Shown: piece by piece, positions 60,640-64,000 of the stretch
Layout of the letters: every line of letters begins with the position of its first letter
Position numbering within the stretch: position 1 is the first letter of the stretch
NCBI RefSeq assembly: GCF_001483135.1
Contig: NZ_LNAL01000005.1
Coordinates: 62,001 to 126,000, forward strand
DNA from: Solirubrum puertoriconensis
GTDB lineage: Bacteria; Bacteroidota; Bacteroidia; Cytophagales; Hymenobacteraceae
Direction: 5' to 3'
DNA length: 64,000 nt
Notes under the pieces: model-generated
Told to the model about the DNA's origin: nothing
Seen by the model: only the letters and a program-made list of their open reading frames with translations
The model's database searches: none
Made by a program: the position numbers and the translations under genes

Positions 60640-63600
60640 TTACTCGAGAATGTATCGGTTAACCTGCGCACCGCTACGTACGAGGTATACGCCCGCGGGC
60701 CGCCCACCGGAAAATTGAAGCTGAGCAGTGCCGGATTCGTCGGCCGTAGTGGTCAGCACCAGGCGTCCCGTAGCGTCATAGACCTGCACCGGTGCTCCGG
60801 GCGCCGCCCCGGTCAGGGTAGCCCGGCTGCGGGCCGGATTCGGCAGTACTTGCAGCTTTGCCCGGGTTGAGGCGCTGAGCCGCACCGCTTGCACCGGAGA
60901 ATAGGCCGTGCGGCTGTCCTGGTCTACTTGGCGCAGGCGGTAGTACAGCAGACCGGCAATGGGCAGCTGATCATCCACGTAGGCGTATGCGAGCAGGCCG
61001 GTGCTGCTGCCCGCGGCGGGCACAGTGCCCACGGAAGCAAAGGAACGACCATCCAGGCTGCGCTCTACGGCAAAAAAAGCGCTGTTTTTTTCCTGAGCCG
61101 TGCTCCAGCGCAGGCGCACCGCGCCTGCGGATTCGGCTACCGCTGTGAAGGTGGCAAGCTCCACCGGCAATGGGGTTGCGGCGACAGCCGTGGCGGAATA
61201 CCCGCCCTGATCGGGGGTTGGCAAGCCGGCGTTCAGGGCGCGCACCCGGTAGTAGTAGGTACGGCCGTTGGTCAGCCCCGACACGGCAGCGCTCGTGGCG
61301 CTGGCGCTAAGCGCAAACGGGGAGTTGCTTACCGGCGCGGTAAAGGCCTGGTCGGTGGCCACGTCCAAAAGGTAGCCGGTGACGCGCCCTTCCACCGGGG
61401 CCGTCCAGGTGGCGGTAAAGGAATTGGGTTGCCGGTCCGCGGCGGCTCCGCTTTCGGGCACGGCCAGGGCGTAGCTTTCCACCCAGTTGGACGTGGTGTT
61501 GCCGCTGCTCAGGGCGAAGTTGCTGAGGGTAACGGCCGTGCCGCTTACCACCTCCCGCATGGAGGTCACGCCGGTATTGCTGCCGGTGCTGGCCGTAGCG
61601 GGCACGCCCACGTCGAAGTTGTAGTAGGCTTGCAGGCCGGTTTGCGGCAGGGCCGGCAGCTGGCGGTAGGAAGCCTGGATGTCGGTTAGCGAGCGCACCG
61701 TCGACCAGATACGCAGCTCGTCCAGGCGGCCGGCAAAGTACGACACGCCCGTTTGCATGGCCCCGAGCGCGAGCTGGGTTGGGCTGCGGTTAGCCGTGCC
61801 CGCGCCGGTGCCGGTAGCTTCCAGGCGACCGTCGATGTACAGCCGAAAGATGCCCGTGGCCGCTTCACGCGTGGCCGCGACGTGGTGCCAGCGGCCGTCG
61901 TTGATGGACGTAGTCGAGTGAATGGTTCGGTCCGGGTTGCCCATTCCAAAAGCCAGCTTGCCCGCCATCAGGGCCGTGCCGAAATCATTCTGAACATTGG
62001 GCTGCTCCCCGTCCACAATGCCGGTGCCCAAGTACCAGGGGCCCCCCGCGCTGCCCTGGCCGGCCTGGGTAGTATTAACCCAGTACTCCAGGGTAAAGTC
62101 TCCGCTGATGGGGCTGGGAATCCGCACCACGTCGTTGGTGCCGTCAAAAGCCAAGGCATTGCCCGGCCCGCTCATCAGCGTAAAGTTCGTAACCGTGGCC
62201 GTTCCACCCGCCGTGGTGATGCTCACGCTGCCGCTGGCGGCCGCCGTAGCCGGAACGCGCACCAGCAGGCTGGTGCCGGAGTTGCTCACGATGTGATTCA
62301 AGGCACTGGCGCCGTTAATGGTCAGGGCGGTGGGGGAGCCGAGGTTAGTGCCCGTCAAGGTTAGGCTCTGGCCCCGCCCGCCGGGGTTGGGCGCTACGCT
62401 CGTGAGGGTTGGTGCCGGCAGCTGGTAGGTAATGGTGAAAGGGGCGGCGGCGCTGTTTCCGTTGCCGGCGGCGTCCACTGCGGCGTTGGCGGCGATGTTT
62501 ACCGTCACGGCACCGGGAGCCGTGGGCGTAAGGCTAACGCTATAGGTAGCGCCCGCCCCGGATACGGCACCGGGGGTAGCGTTGGTAACGGTTAGGTCGG
62601 CCGTTGAAAAGCCTGATACGCTTTCCGAGAACGTGATGAAAACCGGAATGGGCGTGGTGCTGGTCGGGTTGCTTGCAGTCGAGCTCATGCTTACCGTTGG
62701 CGCGGTGGTGTCCAGCGTAAACGAATTGGTGTTGCTGTTGGCGCTCTGGCTCGCGCCGCTGCTTTGCGCCCGGGCGTAAACCGCGTGCGGGCCGCTGCTT
62801 AGGGGAGCAGACTGCGTTAAACTCCAGGTGCCGGCCACTGTTGCCGTGGTCGTGCCGATGCTTGCCCCGTCCACGTACACGGTGACGGTGCTATTCGCCG
62901 CGGCGGAGCCCTGGTACGTGGGGGTGTTGTCGTTGATGCTCGCGTTGTTGGCCGGGCTCGTGACAACCGGCGTCGCCGTGGCCGGCTGGTTGTAGGTGAT
63001 GCGGAACTGCGCGGCGGCGGTGTTGCCGTTGCCGGCCGCATCCGCCGCCACGTTAGCGGCGATGTTTACTGTGACGTTCCCGTTGGCAGTGGGAACGATG
63101 CTCAGGGAGTAGGTGGTCCCCGAGCCCGACAGCGACGCGACTGAACCGTTGCCTACCGTGACGTCAGCAATGCTAAAGCCGGTGACCGCCTCCGAGAAAG
63201 TGGCCGTAACCGGAATGGGGGAAGTGCTGGTGGGGTTGGCAGCGGTGGAGCTTAACACCACCGACGGGGCCGTGTCGTCCACGTCGGTTACGGTGATGGT
63301 GAACACCTTCTCAAACGTCAACCCCGGCGTGCCGCTGTCGGTGGTGCGCACGCGGATGCTGTAGCTGCTTTTAGCTTCGTAATCAAACGCGGCGGAAGCG
63401 CGCAGGCTGCTGCCCGCGATGTTAAAGGCGGCGTTGTCCGTGCTGCCCGCGCCCGTAACCAGGGCGTAGGTGAACGTGTTGCCGGCATCCGGATCGGTTG
63501 AGCTTAGGGTGCCCACCACGGTGTTGACGGGCTGGTTTTCGGCCACGGCCGCCGCGCTCAGCGCAATGTTGGTGGGGGGGCTGTTGGGGGGCGGTACAAC

Positions 63601-64000
63601 GCCGGCTTTGGCCACGTACATCATCCCGACCGGGGAAGCGGTGCGGTTAAGGCTGCCAAAGTTGACGGAACCACTAGAATAGGTGCCCGCCACGTAAGCC
63701 GAGCCGTTGTCGTCGGCGGCAATGCTCAAGCCTTCCTCGAAGTCGCTTCCCCCGGCTTGCAGGGCCCAGAGCCATTCGCCCTGGTCGTTGAGCTTGGCCA
63801 CGAAGATATCGTTGCTGCCGGTGTGGCTCAGGCCGTGAGTGCCGAAGGTGGCGCTGCCCGCAATGGCGCCCGTCACGTACACGTTGCCGCTCGCGTCGGC
63901 ATCAATGTCAAAACCCGTGTCGTCGTTAGTCCCCGTCGAGCCCCCGCGCACGGCCCAGCGCCAAACCCCGGCGCCGCTGGCCTTGGCTACGAATACGTCT
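60640..64000 (-). CDS. Giant multi-domain T9SS surface protein (5' partial)
   Basis: The frame is open to the right edge of the window, so the N-terminus and signal peptide lie outside; ATG 63951 is internal to the repeat. At least 1119 residues are visible. SBBP-type repeats (DASGNVYVTGAIAGSATFG, DNGSAYVAGTYSSGSV) come first, then a cadherin-like domain, two copies of an Ig-like domain (VVLSSTAANPTSTSPIPVTATFSEAV and VSMSSTASNPTSTTPIPVFITFSESV) around a Big-like domain, an IPT/TIG domain, a LamG-like region, an Fn3 domain and a C-terminal T9SS sorting domain (LQVLPNPARSRATLTG...RSGAQVNRYILE). Probably an adhesin. Confidence 0.88.
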   Translation of the reverse strand, partial: DVFVAKASGAGVWRWAVRGGSTGTNDDTGFDIDADASGNVYVTGAIAGSATFGTHGLSHTGSNDIFVAKLNDQGEWLWALQAGGSDFEEGLSIAADDNGSAYVAGTYSSGSVNFGSLNRTASPVGMMYVAKAGVVPPPNSPPTNIALSAAAVAENQPVNTVVGTLSSTDPDAGNTFTYALVTGAGSTDNAAFNIAGSSLRASAAFDYEAKSSYSIRVRTTDSGTPGLTFEKVFTITVTDVDDTAPSVVLSSTAANPTSTSPIPVTATFSEAVTGFSIADVTVGNGSVASLSGSGTTYSLSIVPTANGNVTVNIAANVAADAAGNGNTAAAQFRITYNQPATATPVVTSPANNASINDNTPTYQGSAAANSTVTVYVDGASIGTTTATVAGTWSLTQSAPLSSGPHAVYARAQSSGASQSANSNTNSFTLDTTAPTVSMSSTASNPTSTTPIPVFITFSESVSGFSTADLTVTNATPGAVSGAGATYSVSLTPTAPGAVTVNIAANAAVDAAGNGNSAAAPFTITYQLPAPTLTSVAPNPGGRGQSLTLTGTNLGSPTALTINGASALNHIVSNSGTSLLVRVPATAAASGSVSITTAGGTATVTNFTLMSGPGNALAFDGTNDVVRIPSPISGDFTLEYWVNTTQAGQGSAGGPWYLGTGIVDGEQPNVQNDFGTALMAGKLAFGMGNPDRTIHSTTSINDGRWHHVAATREAATGIFRLYIDGRLEATGTGAGTANRSPTQLALGAMQTGVSYFAGRLDELRIWSTVRSLTDIQASYRQLPALPQTGLQAYYNFDVGVPATASTGSNTGVTSMREVVSGTAVTLSNFALSSGNTTSNWVESYALAVPESGAAADRQPNSFTATWTAPVEGRVTGYLLDVATDQAFTAPVSNSPFALSASATSAAVSGLTNGRTYYYRVRALNAGLPTPDQGGYSATAVAATPLPVELATFTAVAESAGAVRLRWSTAQEKNSAFFAVERSLDGRSFASVGTVPAAGSSTGLLAYAYVDDQLPIAGLLYYRLRQVDQDSRTAYSPVQAVRLSASTRAKLQVLPNPARSRATLTGAAPGAPVQVYDATGRLVLTTTADESGTAQLQFSGGRPAGVYLVRSGAQVNRYILE

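Overview
The window looks like part of a conjugative plasmid or megaplasmid from a high-GC Bacteroidota, most likely a Hymenobacter-type member of the Cytophagales. The reasons are: a Bacteroidetes-type tra operon (traE to traN families), TonB-receptor and lipoprotein architecture, secreted proteins ending in type IX secretion (T9SS) sorting domains, TAnnTTTG promoter boxes, and a Rep_3-type initiator beside a large iteron field. Genus is inferred from overall style; no rRNA or other marker gene is present.

Backbone (1-11.5 kb). A plus-strand conjugation operon runs from a truncated membrane protein through traE, traF, traG (VirB4-like ATPase), a low-GC lipoprotein, two tandem traI-like genes, traJ, traK, traM and traN. 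The traN stop codon lies inside the first of eight direct iterons (9524-9995). An AT-rich stretch follows, then a second, tightly phased and oppositely oriented iteron array (10382-10487) directly upstream of rep (10565-11491). This is the probable replication origin.

Cargo 1 (11.5-20 kb). A lipoprotein hydrolase, three small orphan proteins, a TonB-dependent receptor with a beta-helix-like lipoprotein partner, and a degenerate UspA-like protein.

Cargo 2 (20-29.3 kb). A minus-strand detoxification/efflux locus: an ArsR repressor with a perfect 20-bp palindrome at its promoter, then an RND pump (membrane fusion protein, inner-membrane transporter, outer-membrane factor), a nitroreductase, a second ArsR, an F420/NADP-binding oxidoreductase and an SDR whose catalytic Tyr is replaced by Phe.

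Cargo 3 (29.6-42.5 kb). A frameshifted IS110-family transposase with a structured upstream region, a choice-of-anchor-I/T9SS protein, a GH1 beta-glucosidase, a MurG-like glycosyltransferase overlapping an LpxH-like phosphoesterase, and a coupled pair (secreted DNA/RNA nuclease plus giant T9SS protein) sharing the same N-terminal module.

Cargo 4 (42.5-52 kb). Small orphan proteins, a periplasmic metal-binding protein, a GAF-LytTR regulator, a serine beta-lactamase-fold hydrolase and a penicillin acylase-family enzyme.

Cargo 5 (52.3-57.5 kb). A nucleotide-biosynthesis islet: a long leader with a terminator, then pyrB, pyrC, purE, purK and a decayed carA remnant. The window ends with two convergent giant secreted proteins; the last runs off the right edge.
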